Origin: Owenia fusiformis | Taxonomy: Eukaryota > Annelida > Polychaeta > Sabellida > Oweniidae | Length of the DNA stretch: 60,000 nucleotides | Reading direction: 5' to 3' | Assembly (NCBI GenBank): GCA_903813345.2 | Contig: CAIIXF020000007.1 | Span: 33,512,538-33,572,537, forward strand | In this document: piece by piece, positions 1 to 11,888 of the stretch | Layout of the letters: each line of letters starts with the position of its first letter | Position numbering within the stretch: position 1 is the stretch's first letter | Program-made: the position numbers and the translations under genes | The notes under the pieces: generated by a model | Told to the model about the DNA's origin: nothing | The model's input: only the letters and a program-made list of their open reading frames with translations | Databases searched by the model: none

Positions 1-512
1 ATATTTCTAAGAGGTAGGGGTCAACAAAGCCATATTAAAAATACAGAATAGTACTTAATCATAACATTCCTTAATCCTTATATTACAATGCCACACATAA
101 CTTGGAAATGATTTATGAATACTATTTGGAGCACTATTACTGCCTATTATTTCTCTGAGGCTGCAAAATAAGATTGGTGAAAGTAAAAAATGAACGAAAA
201 TATTTTAGGATACACTTGACCATTGTACTAGTGACATATTATGAAGGAATCAGTACTATACCAACTATTTAATTGATGTTATAGAATGATAATCTAATAC
301 CCCCCTCAAATATTATTCTCGGGGGGTAAAAAGGCTCGGAATCCTTCGTCCACAAACTAATACGACCCAGACATATGTGAATTGATGCTTCATAAAGTAA
401 TCTTTCAGAAAAATTATGTCTAACAAGCGGCCTTCTGACTTCCCAAAATGCTTGCTGTAGACTGGCCTAATACTATATAGATAGCTATATTTCCACTTAT
501 TGATTTAAATAC
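1..512. other. NPHP3 intron 2, left edge
   Basis: Non-coding sequence downstream of the NPHP3 exon 2 donor (minus strand). The donor reads CAG|GTATTT at 513/512. The only structure I see is a small hairpin with an 8-bp stem, TACCCCCC at 298-305 and GGGGGGTA at 321-328, with a 15-nt loop. The open frame that runs on through the donor on the minus strand (420-512) is intron read-through. Confidence 0.6.
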
Positions 513-739
513 CTGTAAAGCCTGAAGTTCACCACGAAGACGTTTATTTTCCATTTCCAATTTCTGCTCTTTCTTCTGCATATTCTGTATTTCACTCTCC
601 TTATTCATTCTGTACATATCAAAGTCTTTGCGTATCTTCTCTGCCTCTGGGTTCTCCAAGTCCACAGACAGGGCTGAACGCAAACTTCCACCTTTCGGCT
701 TACGACCAAATGATCCGACAGAACGCAATCCAAGTTTTC
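513..739 (-). CDS. NPHP3: NPHP3 coding exon 2 (N-terminal coiled coil)
   Basis: Second coding exon of nephrocystin-3, a ciliary inversin-compartment protein that works with INVS, NEK8 and ANKS6. The exon is 227 bp. It opens after a TTTTTATACAG acceptor (740/739) with 2 nt that complete the split codon from exon 1, and it ends on a whole codon before GTATTT. The peptide has a basic, Ser/Gly-rich stretch (GSFGRKPKGGSLRSAL) and then a charged heptad-like helix that includes AEKIRKDFDMYRMNKE and ENKRLRGELQALQ. From memory of the family, vertebrate NPHP3 has the same order: basic linker, then a coiled coil with the near-invariant ENKRLRAELQALQ. The P-loop NTPase and TPR exons would lie left of the window. 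Frame, splice phase and motif order all agree with exon 1, so I am confident of the identity. Confidence 0.9.
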
Positions 740-1177
740 CTGTATAAAAATTTAAAGTGATGGTATTTCAGTATTAAAAATTGAAGCAACATTTTTTTGA
801 CAAAACAAATACAAAAATAGTCTATTTAATTATCATATTTTTTAACCTAAATTGGAACTAAGCAAGTACAATGTTAATATTAAAATAAAAAGTAATAAAT
901 CAATGCTGACATTTCAAGTTAGTAAATCTAAACTCTGATTACTTTTACACCTCTAGTAAACCCATTTACTGGTTTAAGACAGCGGTGCTGAAAACTGATT
1001 GCATTTGAAAAAACAAATAATTTAATTTGAAAATATATATTTAATTGTATTTGTGAAAATTTCCCGGGTCATCAAATTATTATATAAAGGGCTGCCAATA
1101 GATCTATTTGATGGTTCTATCTATTAGATGATCTATTGTCATGGTACCATTTTACAATATTACCTTAAAATCATATA

Positions 1178-1300
1178 CAGAGTGGTCCAAACAACTCAGC
1201 CCTTGAAACAAGCTATTTCTCGGTTATTACTTGCATTTTATAATAGGCTGATATTCAGTGGGTTTTACTGTTCTTACATGTTTTAAAGAAAGGTCTCAAG
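1178..1300 (+). mobile_element. mariner-like/MITE terminus (CAGAGTGGTCCAAA)
   Basis: A TA followed by CAGAGTGGTCCAAA begins about 100 bp that are clearly related, in inverted orientation, to 14360-14457, where the minus strand reads TATAGGGTGGTCCAAAAAG. Shared blocks include AGTTATTACTTGCATT-like and GGCTRATATTC sequences. The TA dinucleotide and GGGTGGTCC start resemble mariner-type ends. No transposase is visible. Related TA-CA(A/G)GGTG starts occur at 2193 and 50921. Confidence 0.4.
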
Positions 1301-1438
1301 TTTTTTGGTACCACAAAGGTCACTTAGTTTGAATTCTTGCAGAAGTTACATCACCCCGAGTGATCAATATCCTGAGTTAAGAATTCCATTCCAGCAAGTG
1401 AGTGTCCCAAATTGCGTTTTTGCTGATTCCCGATAAAT

Positions 1439-1506
1439 ATGGCGGCTAGATTGACAGCTGACGCGCCAGGTGTAGAAAAAACATTACTATCTGTAGAAAG
1501 TATAAG
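1439..1506 (+). other. orphan first-exon-like module (MAARLTADAPG...)
   Basis: An ATG in good context (AATATGGCGGCT) opens 22 codons plus 2 nt, MAARLTADAPGVEKTLL then SVESI, and runs straight into a strong donor, AAG|GTAAGAATG, at 1507. The local sequence is CpG-rich compared with its surroundings (GACGCGCC). It lies in the NPHP3 intron on the opposite strand. No following exon was found. It could be the first exon of a nested gene or of a decayed DNA transposon; similar start-plus-donor modules occur at 3600 and 6309. Confidence 0.3.
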
Positions 1507-2001
1507 GTAAGAATGAATATAGAGTGGCGCATTCGGTGCCGAAATATGTTTGCAACATGTTCATAAAAGTTCACTCAATCATATGTGTTTGTTATTAATG
1601 CAAATGGAAGTATAGAACCAACGTGACCTCATTTTCAAAGATCAGTGAGAAGTTTTCATCTATTGTTTTTTTACCTTCTTTTAAGAAGTAAAAGATACCC
1701 TAGCCATGGTATAACCGTATAGTAGACATAAATACTATGTGTCAATTCATGGTACATGTGAGTCCAAGCCAATTGTTTGCATAAGCGATAGAAGTCCTGG
1801 AAAGATATATTCCATGGTACAGAGGAGGAATCTCCGAAGTCCCAAATAAGCATGCTTATTGTGTAACATTGAGAACATTCATGCAGTACATTTAGTGGTC
1901 CATTGGATCCTACCTTGGTAATACATGATGACCCTCTTACCGAGTGTGCATGCTCCAGTTCACTTCTTGAGACGAGGAGGATTGTCTCCCAGATATTCTA
2001 T

Positions 2002-2087
2002 CCCATATATGGTATGGTGACCTCTTACCGTTTCTGGAACCTGTCACGCAAAAATAAGATTAAAGGTCACCATACCATATATATGGG
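2002..2087. repeat. foldback hairpin with 22-bp arms
   Basis: Left arm 2002-2023 (CCCATATATGGTATGGTGAC then CT) is the exact complement of the right arm 2064-2087, apart from one extra AT. The loop is about 40 nt. It is probably a short MITE or a remnant of one. Confidence 0.7.
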
Positions 2088-2192
2088 ACATTAACACTTG
2101 ATTGAAAATAGCTTGTCGTCGGAGCAAGGATCGATCATAAAGAAAAAATTTATGGAAAAGATTCATGGCTCTGTCATTCTGGAAATACTACA

Positions 2193-2640
2193 AGGTGGGC
2201 CAAAAAATGTCCACATTTTTATTTTTCTTATATCTTTGCTGATATGTTGAAAATAAATCATATATTATTGGAAAGGTAATTCACTTTCCAACAAAATGAT
2301 GTATGATTCATAAAATATGAATAGCTATTGGTAACTCCATGGTATTTTCCATATCATGAGTTAGTAACAGTCGAAAACAAGATTTTTCTATATGCTTTGA
2401 GCTTATTGCATAATATCGCATTCCTTAAAGGTTGTATATAACTATTAAAGTGATTTTCACACGTTTCAAAGCATGTTGCTATGTATATATAACACTGATT
2501 TTTACTTACGTATTTGGAGTGGATTTTCATCTTTCATTCCATATAAAGAAAACAGAAATTGATAAAATATTGACGGGGTGGCAGCTGTTACAATGACCCC
2601 TACTTTTAGCAATTTTCAGAACTTTTCGTCCAGTGTATTT
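2193..2640 (+). mobile_element. possible MITE beginning TACAAGGTGGGCCAAAAAA
   Basis: The sequence TACAAGGTGGGCCAAAAAA starts an AT-rich, non-coding stretch with no long open frame. The start resembles the mariner-like end at 1178. I found no matching inverted end nearby, so the right boundary is a guess. The rest of 2640-3210 shows nothing I can identify. Confidence 0.25.
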
Positions 2641-3219
2641 AATGAGGGGCCCCATCTTAATTCAATGGGAGCAAGGACTCATATAGATGGCAGTTAACTA
2701 CTAGGTTGTTGTTCACATCTGGCCTATTGGTTTGTGTGCAAATATTGCTGTTTTAAACTTCAAATTCACTACATTTATCAAATAAATATCAAATTTTCCT
2801 TCATTATTATTTACAAACATGTTTTAAGATTCAAAATCATAAGGTTTTGGACATTTTCGATAAAATTCACTGAATTTTATGCCATCTATTGACAGTCCTG
2901 ACAATTCCCATTTTCGGGCTTATTTCTTGAAAGCATTATACACTATTATTATCATATTTTTGTATTAATATGAATAATTGATTGCAATATGATAGAACAC
3001 TTATCCACTAACAGTTTGGAGGTTTCTCCAAATCTATCATTGTTAGGGAAATGATGTCACACTACATTGGTTTTTCACAAGAGTGGGCTATGACTATTAC
3101 GTCATCAATATGCGTTAGATGGTATGGAGACATTCATTGTGACATTTGTTTTGGGAATTCCTAACAACGGCCAAATACTTTCACTTTCGTTATTAGAGCA
3201 TAACATAACATAGACGGTG

Positions 3220-3272
3220 AACACCGCCTCTAATGCAAGTCCATACAACAATTCAACGCATTAGAGGTGTTT
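3220..3272. repeat. hairpin with loop in orientation 1
   Basis: Stem AACACCGCCTCTAATGC (3220-3236), 21-nt loop beginning AAGTCCATAC (3237-3257), and right stem GCATTAGAGG-TGTT (3258-3272, with a 3-bp deletion). In copy B the loop is reversed relative to the flanks. Confidence 0.8.
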
Positions 3273-3599
3273 ATCCTTGTAAATTCATGCCAATCTAAGT
3301 TTTTCTTCATCATTTTTGACGGTTCACTTTATTTTAATCTTCTGCTTAGAATCTCTGCGTCATTTATAGAGAAATATAAACAAAATGGATACATTGATGA
3401 TTTATACAAAAACTTACCATACCTTTGTGGTTGTAGAAGGTTGAATTGTGCTAATTTTGTAGCAAAATCGCCGATTGTCGCTACTGTTCACAAAATCTTT
3501 ATGGCGGCTTCTATTCTCACGAGATTTGACGAGAGTAGCCATTGAATATTGCTGCCATCTATTTAACTATACAGAGTTTATATCATTCATTCGACCATC

Positions 3600-3950
3600 A
3601 TGTATTCGACAGAAGAAATCAATGATCTGTATTCGCATAACATAAAACCAAAGTTTGGATTTGATTTGAAGCCAGAACAGTTACAAGTGATAACAAACAT
3701 ATTGAATCAAGAATCCACTATAGCAGTTTTACTAACTGGTTATGGGAAAACATTACGTCACGTGATCATCAAATTACGTCACGCGATCATCACACTGATT
3801 TATGCAACGCATGCGCACTTGGAATTAGGTCAGCGAAAATGTCAAAAAGACCGGTCTTCGCCTTATCTGCAACAATTACACATAATTACTGTTATAAAGC
3901 GAGGCATTTATGGGTTCATTTTGAAGATTTTTGGTCTCGTTATCCAGTGA
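3600..3950 (+). pseudogene. SF2/RecQ-like helicase N-terminal exon fragment, copy A
   Basis: The frame begins MYSTEEINDLYSHNIKPKFG, then FDLKPEQLQ, resembling a Q-motif, and STIAVLLTGYGKTL, a Walker A (motif I) box with the GYGKT lysine preserved. That order, a KPEQ-type Q-motif about 20 residues before a T-G-x-G-K-T box, is typical of superfamily 2 helicases such as RecQ. After the Walker box the frame becomes non-conserved. Compared with copy B one residue is missing after LQ (V instead of DV), and the region after GKT carries a 12-bp-scale deletion. A splice donor (GTAAGA, 3973) lies just downstream, but no further helicase motifs follow. It is a fragment and not a working helicase. Whether the source is a host gene or a transposon is open. 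Confidence 0.5.
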
Positions 3951-4009
3951 TGAAAGAATGTTCAAGATTGAGGTAAGATCTTTGGAGAAAAGTCAAAAAC
4001 ATCAGATCC

Positions 4010-5025
4010 TTTTAAAAATTGTTCATTTTACATGTTTAGAATAGCACTGTATTATTGCCATTGGTGATAAAACTTTTTGATTATTTAGATTAAATGAAAA
4101 CATTGGGATTATACATGATGTTGTATTATATGTTATGTTTTTAGTTTTAAAAGCATTATTGAAAGACGACGCAATGAGCAGCTGACATGGTACAGTGACA
4201 TTAAGAGGAGCTGACATGATATGAAAAAATACTAAATGTATTTTTTAAATTCCGGAGAAGCATTTTATTTGCATAGATACATACATATATCTCACTTTTG
4301 TAAATACATTGTACATGTACATATGTATATAAATGACTGTGAATACATAAACTTTGCTTCGCAAATAAACTTTTCAACAATATTTAATGAGTTTATTTTT
4401 TATTTACTACTGTAAAATCATATTGATTGTTAGTATTTTCGTCTTATATTAGCCTATAAATTATTACTGATACATTACAGAGAAATACTACAAAGACCTA
4501 TACCAATTTACAAAGACCAATTATATACTCAAATGATATTACTTTAATATTTATTATTACAGTAATGCAATGGGTATTGTAATATTTCTGTTATTCTATT
4601 AGTCCCACATTTATCCTAGTAGCATAATGTTGACAGTTTGAGCTTTTGAGATGCACTCATTATTATTAACTATTCAAGGCTGGTCTTAGAATGGAAATCA
4701 AAAACTGACACAAAATTATTAGAACATTTTTTTATTAAACAAACGTTCATACAGGTCTGTCAACTGTCCCGCAATTTGCGTATTTGTCACGCATTTGCTG
4801 AAGAATTTGAAGTCACGCCAGTTATGTTTGCGTGACAGAAAATGTCACGCAAATACGCATTTTACCTGGTAATTGTCAAGCAAAAATATTTCTGTAGACA
4901 AATTTCTAAAAACGATTGTCTACACAGCAAAACTACGAACGGCGGGAAAAAATGTACGCATTTCGTTCGGACTTTTCACGCGAATTACGTATATGTCACG
5001 CATTCCGTTCGAAATTTTTCGTACC

Positions 5026-5026
<1 letters not shown>
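4010..5026. other. unassigned intron sequence
   Basis: AT-rich, non-coding sequence. Around 4770-4870 the decamer TGCGTATTTG and its complement CAAATACGCA recur as a short inverted repeat with several TCACGC words. Nothing else is identifiable. Confidence 0.4.

Positions 5027-5062
<36 letters not shown>
5027..5062. repeat. uninterrupted run of 36 C
   Basis: A pure C homopolymer from 5027 to 5062, G on the minus strand. All three plus-strand frames stay open across it and yield artificial poly-proline peptides. It is followed by a small hairpin-prone GCGAGCGTAGCGAGCGC and by 4-5 degenerate copies of AGGTGTTCAAAATTTGG-like words to about 5250. The true length may vary, because such runs are unstable in replication and hard to sequence. 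Confidence 0.9.
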
Positions 5063-5063
<1 letters not shown>

Positions 5064-5311
5064 TTGACGGATATTTGAAACGCGAGCGTAGCGAGCGCGA
5101 AAAATTTGAGGTGTTCAAAATTTGGCAAGATGTAATAAAATTTAAACCAAGGTGTTCAAAATTTGGATCAAGGTGTCCAGATTTGGACCAAGGTGTCCAC
5201 ATTTTGAGGGGAGGTGTTCAACATTTCCAAGTCACTCATGTTAGGTGTTCCCAAGTTGACAGGCCTGGTTCATATCACATGGCAAACAAATTTGTGAATG
5301 CTGAAATATAT

Positions 5312-5471
5312 AGGGGTTGAGTTTTACTGGGGTTGAGTTTTACAGGGTTGAGTTGACTGGGGGTTGAGATTTACTGGGGTTGAGTTTTACAGGGTTTGAG
5401 TTGACTTGGGGTTGAGTTTTAATGGGGTTGAGTTAAACTGGGTTGAGTTGACTTGGGGTTGAGATGACCAG
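5312..5471. repeat. minisatellite, unit about 15-20 bp (GGGGTTGAGTTTTACT)
   Basis: About nine tandem units of GGGGTTGAGTTTTACT-like sequence, alternating with shorter GGGTTGAGTTGACT-like units. G-rich on the plus strand. No coding role is apparent. Confidence 0.85.
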
Positions 5472-5625
5472 GAAGCCTTAAGTCAAGTGACTTCGTTTTG
5501 AACTTTGTGAATTTTTGCCTGGAATTTTATAACTTCACTTTCTATCAAGTTTATAGGATTAGGCATCAGATCTCACTCACTTGCTGGAACCCGGCAATTG
5601 GATGATGTGCTCAATCAATGCTAAA

Positions 5626-5943
5626 CCGTTCTGGATAACTGCTGCTAAGCAAATGTTGAAGTTGTTCACTGCTCATTCCAGCATATCTAGGGGTGTTTTG
5701 TAATTCTAAAGCATTTTTCTTTATTTTAAGGAAAGAAAAATTGTTGTATACCCCCAATACAGTCCACATGAAATCCACTTTGATAAGTGTGGTAATCAAT
5801 GTAGATTCCACATGGAATCCACACTATTTCCAGGTGAATTTGATCCACATAGCTCCACATTGTTGTCACATGTTTCAACCATAAGCGTTCCATATGGATG
5901 TAGATTGGCTGAGTATCTAATTACAGCAGTTATCCAGAACTGT
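5626..5943. mobile_element. possible foldback MITE
   Basis: CCGTTCTGGATAACTGCTG at 5626-5644 is repeated in inverted form near 5923-5942 (CAGCAGTTATCCAGAACTG). Several GTGG/CCAC hairpin words lie between. No TSD was established. The sequence from 5944 to 6263 shows nothing further. Confidence 0.35.
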
Positions 5944-6308
5944 GGAACATCTGTTGATGCCATGTAACTTCTGCAAGACCAGACTGAGTGACCTTTATGG
6001 TATCCCCAAAAAGATGTCCTTCCTCTAAAACGTGTGCAGTGCCATAGGAACAATGCAACTCAAAAATGTTAGGCTTATTTTCTAAAAAGAGGATCTAGTT
6101 TTTCTCAATTTAAATATATCAAAACTTCCTTCTGCTATATTAACAACTTTTGAAAACATGCAATAAAAATCAGAAAATGATGATTTTCTTTTGTGTAAAT
6201 AGGTTCAACATTTTGAATGTATTTTTCTTTTCATTTTGCAAACATGCAAAATATCTTGTTACATTCACTGCTACCCACCTAGTTACACAGACGTATCGTC
6301 AGTGTATC

Positions 6309-6339
6309 ATGGCGGAACTACTTCCGGGATTTGAATTCG
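6309..6339 (+). other. first-exon-like module in left arm (MAELLPGFEF)
   Basis: ATGGCGGAACTACTTCCGGG starts a 10-codon peptide MAELLPGFEF plus one nt, then the donor G|GTAAGAT. The mirrored copy in the right arm (minus strand) keeps start, frame, length and donor. The upstream sequence contains repeated ACACTGACGA words. It may be the first exon of an extinct autonomous element. Confidence 0.4.
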
Positions 6340-8228
6340 GTAAGATATTTTTATTTCTTGATTTAGATCTACTTATAAGTCACGATGTGGATTATAATTT
6401 GGCTCGAAGTTATGGGAGATAGTCTAGTTTGAGAATGTGTTAACGAAGACACATTTCACATATTTAGTCTCTCACTTTTGTTATACACTGACCATCGGCA
6501 TTAATACTGCCAATATTACACTGACGAAGAGGTTTGCTTACACTGACGAATGGATAATATTATAGAGAAAGTTGATCTGTGGAATGTCATGAACATAGGA
6601 CGTAGTCATACGCCCGGTAACATTTATAAAAATCGCCTCGATATTTTTATACATGTTCCCGGGCCAATGGAGGTAGCTTTCTATCAAATCTCCGAGATTT
6701 CTGGCATGTGCCCAGGGGGAGGTATGTGAAGCTGAAGCTGAGATATTGAATCAAATCCATTCAATTATTCTTATGTAATTATGATATGTGCATAACATCT
6801 CGAAATATTTAAACAAAACAGGCAACATATTCTCAATTAATAATAAATTGGAGTCCCAATTTACTCGTAGTATATAACATGTGGTTGATGTGATAGCGCT
6901 ATTGGGAGTGCGCAGTTTATTTACATTATTTTGCTACAACTATCATCACATTTGTTTTGACTGGCTCTTATTGTAGTTGACCAAGAGCCATCTACTTCTA
7001 TAAAATTCAATAGTTGGCAACCCAATTAAACTACAAAGAATTTGAGGAAATCACCAGTAAGTCAATCCTTTGTACTGCACGCTTAATTAACAAAATATTT
7101 TAAACAAAATATTTTAAAGTAATGCGAAATACCAATATTAATAATGCTAATTTGCATATATGTACGATATCTAATAAGTTATCATTGTATCTTTTAACAT
7201 AATTGTATATCTGACTGACCCTGAAAACATTTTGGTTAATTTGCATATAATGTAGAACATTAAAACATAATAAATTATTCTTGTATCTTTCTACATTATC
7301 TTATTCATTGCGCCTGAAAACATGGGTAAGGGACAAGGGCACAACAATTGTGATGCTATCATTATTACTTTTTAAATTATGTAAGATATTTCAATAATGG
7401 CTGTCCTGATTTGCATACCCTCTGTATCAAAAGTCTTTTCCTATTAAGGAAAACTTCAAAGAACTTTAGTAAACGACCAGTAAACTTAATGAAACTTTCC
7501 ACACAAAGTTTGAGGCATATGATACACATCATCCGAAATTTTGAAGACGATTGATTAATCTTTACCCAAAATATTATATACAGAACATAGCATATACCAA
7601 AAACACTGATGTGACTTTTTCCAAGTTTGTGACGTCAAACTTACCTAAGATTGCCAAACTGACCAAAGTCAGACTGCTCTGCAAAACTAAGTGGACAAAG
7701 GTAATTATATATAATATGCTAATAATGAGCAATCAGAATATGTTATAGACTTTACAAATGATCCTGTTCATGAGAGTTGTATATTTCATAAAATAAAGGT
7801 GTCACTGAAAGCTGTATAATAACAATGCAAAAGTCCTTACACTTGGGTCTTAGAACAGTGTTGGCTTACTGTTCATTGTTATGCATTATTTCCTTAATAT
7901 TTACCGCTTTCCTGCCCAATGACATCAATAAGTATAATTTTGTGACTAATGTGTCAATATGATTTTCTCAGGGGTTCATCTTCTAAATATTCTTGATGTA
8001 CTTTTGGTATTTAATTCAAAAGAATCTATCATATTTCCATTTTAATGCAATGATTCTGAATCATAATGCACCGAACATTGATATATTAAGGATAGCAGTG
8101 CTTATTGTGACATATTTCTGAATTCCTCAAATAATTTTGGTCAGGAAAGGGTTAAGTGGAGTACAACATGGTCCAGGGCTGTTAGTAAAATGTATGAGGA
8201 CATTCAGAGTACATTTTTTGTATATTTA

Positions 8229-11200
8229 ACTAGACTTTTTAAGATTGCAAGCAATCTCACGGAGGCCCTCTTAGGCATTTTTGACAAATTGAAGGTCAAC
8301 TAAAGGACAAATATCAAATCTGAGGTCAGATGTGAACTCCTGAGAACTTGTAGATGGTTTTCCAAAAAGGATTTTGTTAATTTGAAGCGAGTTTCAATTT
8401 GACCTTGAAAAATTTCGAAATTGACCTTTTTTCAACTTTTGAACTCTTATATCTCAAACTGGGACAAAATTCTATTAGATAGTCAATTGCTAATATGTGT
8501 AGAACCCTTAGAGGAATGTGTATATTTCGACTTCGGATTAAAAATAATGGTTTGTAGTCTCGAGCTTTGCGAAACTTAGACAGCACAGTTTGTGACCTAA
8601 TTTTATGATCTTGACCTTTGACCTTGAAAAGTTTTACTTTTTTAGACCTCAGTAGGTCTTTTGTAATTAGGCTGAACTAAATTTGAATCCAAAGACTCAA
8701 TTTGAAAAATCAACTTTTCTTACCTTTCGAAGGTCATTGAAGGTCAACTAAAGGTCAATGGTCAAATCTGAGGTCAGATTTGGACTCCCGGGAACTTGTA
8801 GATGATTTTTAAAAAAAAATTTGGTCAGATTGAAGCAAGTTGAAAAATGAACTTTTTTGACAGTTTTTTGACATCAAATATCTCAAAAACGGTAAAAATT
8901 GAATGCTGACATATAGTGAACAATTTGTAGAGAACACTAAAATGTAGTTTCAGTTTAATTCATCGCAAGAAATAATAAAGTATAAGGACAAAGTTGAGAA
9001 ACTTAAAAAAAATTTAGATTTGACCTAGATTTTGACCTTTGACCTAATTTGATAACCGTGACCCTTGACCTTGAAAATTTTACTGTTCTAGAGCTCAACA
9101 GGTGTTTTATGATAAGGCTAACCCTAAATTTGAATCCAAAAAATCAATTTGAAAAATGAACTTTTCTGACCTTTCGAAGGTCACTGAAGGTCAACTAAAG
9201 GTCAAATGTCAAATCTGAGGTTAAATATGAACTCCTGAGAAGTTGTAGATGATTTTTAAAAAAACGTTGGGTGAATTTGAAGCAAGTTAAAATTTGACCT
9301 TATAAAATTTGAAAAAATGACCTTTTTCAGTTTTTGAGCTCTTATATCTGAAAACTGGGACAAAATTTTAATAAATAGTCAGTGACTAATATGTGTAGAA
9401 CCCTTAAAGGAATGTATATCTTGACTTTCAATTAAAAATATTGATTTGTAGTCTTATACTATGAGAAACTTAGATAGCACAGTTTGTGACCTAATTTGAT
9501 GACCTTGACCTTAGACCTTAAAATTTTTACTTTTTTAGACCTCAGTAGGCTATTTGTAATTAGACTGACCTAAATTTGAGTCCAAAGACTCAATTTGAAA
9601 AATCAACTTTTTTGACCTTTCGAAGGTCATTGAAGGTCAACTAAGGGTCAAAGGTCAAATCTGAGGTCAGATTTGGACTCCTGGGAACTTGTAGATGATT
9701 TTTTAAAAAAAATTTGGTCAGATTGAAGCAAGTTGAAAAATGACCTTTTTTGACCGTTTTTGACGTCAAATATCTAAAAAACAGTAAAAATTTAATGCTG
9801 ACATATAGTGAACAATTTGTAGAGAATACTTAAATGTAGTTTCAGTTTAATTCATCGCAAGAAATAATGAAGTATAAGGGGAAACTTGAGAAACTTAAAA
9901 AAAAACTTAGATTTGACCTAGATTTTGACCTTTGACCTTGACCTAGATAAAAAATATTTTCCCTCCTATTCCAGCCCAGGTATATAGTAGGAGGATATAA
10001 TAGGTAGTCGAAAGCTAGTTGGAAGTAGGAGAAAAATGCTTTGGAAGAATAATAAAGAAACTAGACTTTTGAAGATTGCAAGCAATCTCACGGAGGCCCT
10101 CTTAGGCATTTTTTGTCAATTTGAAGGTCAACTGAAGGACAAATATCAAATCTGAGTTCAGATGTGAACTCCTGAGAACTTGTAGATGATTTTCAAAAAA
10201 AGATTTTGTCAATTTGAAGCGAGTTTAAATTTGACCTTGAAAAATTTCGAAATTGACCTTTTTTCAACTTTTGAACTCTTATATCTCAAACTGGGACGAA
10301 ATTCTATTAGATAGTCAATTGCTAATATGTGTAGAACCCTTAGAGGAATGTGTATATTTCAACTTCGGATTAAAAATATTGGTTTGTAGTCTCGAACTTT
10401 TCGAAACTTAGATAGCACAGTTTGTGACCTAATTTCATGATCTTGACCTTTGACCTTGAAAAGTTTTACTTTTTTAGACCTTAGTAGGTCTTTTTTAATT
10501 AGGCAGACCTAAATTTGAATCCAAAGACTCAATTTGAAAAATCAACTTTTCTTACCTTTCGAAGGTCATTGAAGGTCAACTAAAGGTCAAAGCTCAAATC
10601 TGAGGTCAGCTTTGGACTCATTGGAACTTGTAGATGATTTTTAAAAAAAAATTGGTCAGATTGAAGTAAGTTGAAAAATGACATTTTTCAACCGTTTTTT
10701 GACGTCAAATATCTCAAAAACGGTAAAAATTTGATGCTGACATTTAGTAAACAATTTGTAGAAAATATTAAAATGTAGTTTCAGTTTAATTCATCGCAAG
10801 AAATAATGAAGTATAAGGACAAAGTTGAGAACCTTAAAAAAAATAAGATTTGACCTAGATTTTGACCTTTGACCTAATTTGATAACCTTGACCCTTGACC
10901 TTGAAAATATTACTGTTTTAGAGCTCAGTAGGTCTTTTATGCTTAGGCTAACCCTAAATTTGAATCCAAAAACTCGATTTGAAAAATCAACTTCTCTGAC
11001 CTTTCGAAGGTCACTGAAGGTCAACTAAAGGTCAAATGTCAAATCTGTGGTTAAATATGAACTCCTGAGAAGTTGTAGATGATTTTCAAAAAAAATTGGG
11101 TGAATTTGAAGCAAGTTAAAATTTGACCTTATAAACTCTGAAAAATTGACCTTTTTCAGTTTTTGAGCTCTTATATCTCAAAACTGGGACAAAATTTTAA

Positions 11201-11888
11201 TAAGCTGTCAATTGCTAATATGTGTAGAACCCTTAGAGGAATGTATATCTTGACTTTCAATTAAGAATATTGATTTGTAGTCTAGAACTATGAGAAACTT
11301 AGATAGCACAGTTTGTGACCTAATTTGATGACCTTGACCTTTGACCTTGAAATTTTTACTTTTTTAGACCTCAGGAGGCTTTTTGTAATTAGACTGACCT
11401 AAATTTGAATCCAAAGACTCAATTTGAAAAATCAACTTTTCTGACCTTTCGAAGGTCACTGAAGTTCAACTAAGGGTCAAAGGTCAAATCTGAGGTCAGA
11501 TTTGGACTCCTGGGAACTTGTAGATGATTTTGAAAAAAAAAATGGTCAGATTGAAGCAAGTTGAAAAATGACCTTTTTTGACCGTTTTTTTACGTCAAAT
11601 ATCTAAAAAACGGTAAAAATTTAATGCTGACATATAGTGAACAATTTGAAAAGAATACTTAAATGTAGTTTCAGTTTAATTCATCGCAAGAAATAATGAA
11701 GTATGATGACAAACTTGAGAAACTTGAAAAAAAACTTAGATTTAACCTAGATTTTGACCTTTGACCTTGACCTAGATAAAAAATATTTTCCCCCCTATTC
11801 CAGCCAAGGTTACTAGTAGGATCATATAGTAGGCAGTTGAAAGGTAGTTGGAAGTAGGAGAAAAATGCTTTGGAAGAATAATAAATAA
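8229..11888. repeat. two 1.84-kb units of a TGACCTTTGACC-rich satellite
   Basis: Unit 1 starts at 8229 and unit 2 at about 10070; both start with ACTAGACTTTT and then the palindrome AGATTGCAAGCAATCT and GGAGGCCCTCTTAGGCA. Each unit contains four sub-repeats of about 450 bp in an A-B-A-B order, with landmarks CAAATCTGAGGTCAGATTTG and AACTTGTAGATGATTTT. Each unit ends with a shared stretch GGAGAAAAATGCTTTGGAAG. The array holds seven exact TGACCTTTGACCT sites (for example 8612, 9033, 9926, 10444, 10863, 11335, 11755). No long reading frame. A related, oppositely oriented fragment lies at about 28800-29580. Confidence 0.85.

Larger units (their letters stand above)
3211..4009 (+). mobile_element. 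helicase-exon module, copy A
   Basis: One of two copies of an approximately 0.8 kb module; copy B is inverted at 18976-19796. Similarity starts at TAGACGGTGAACACC in both. The module consists of a 17-bp-stem hairpin (3220-3272), about 330 bp of leader, the helicase-like reading frame from 3600, a GAG|GTAAGATCTT donor at 3973, and a shared end at AACATCAGATCC. The left stem matches copy B, but the right stem has lost 3 bp. Having splice-donor sequence and intron start in both copies argues for DNA-level duplication rather than retroposition. Confidence 0.65.

Noticed and set aside
4842-5320. Several overlapping plus-strand frames with poly-proline runs and a minus-strand poly-glycine frame
   Set aside because: They exist only because the 36-C run keeps every frame open; the flanking peptides are not conserved or protein-like.
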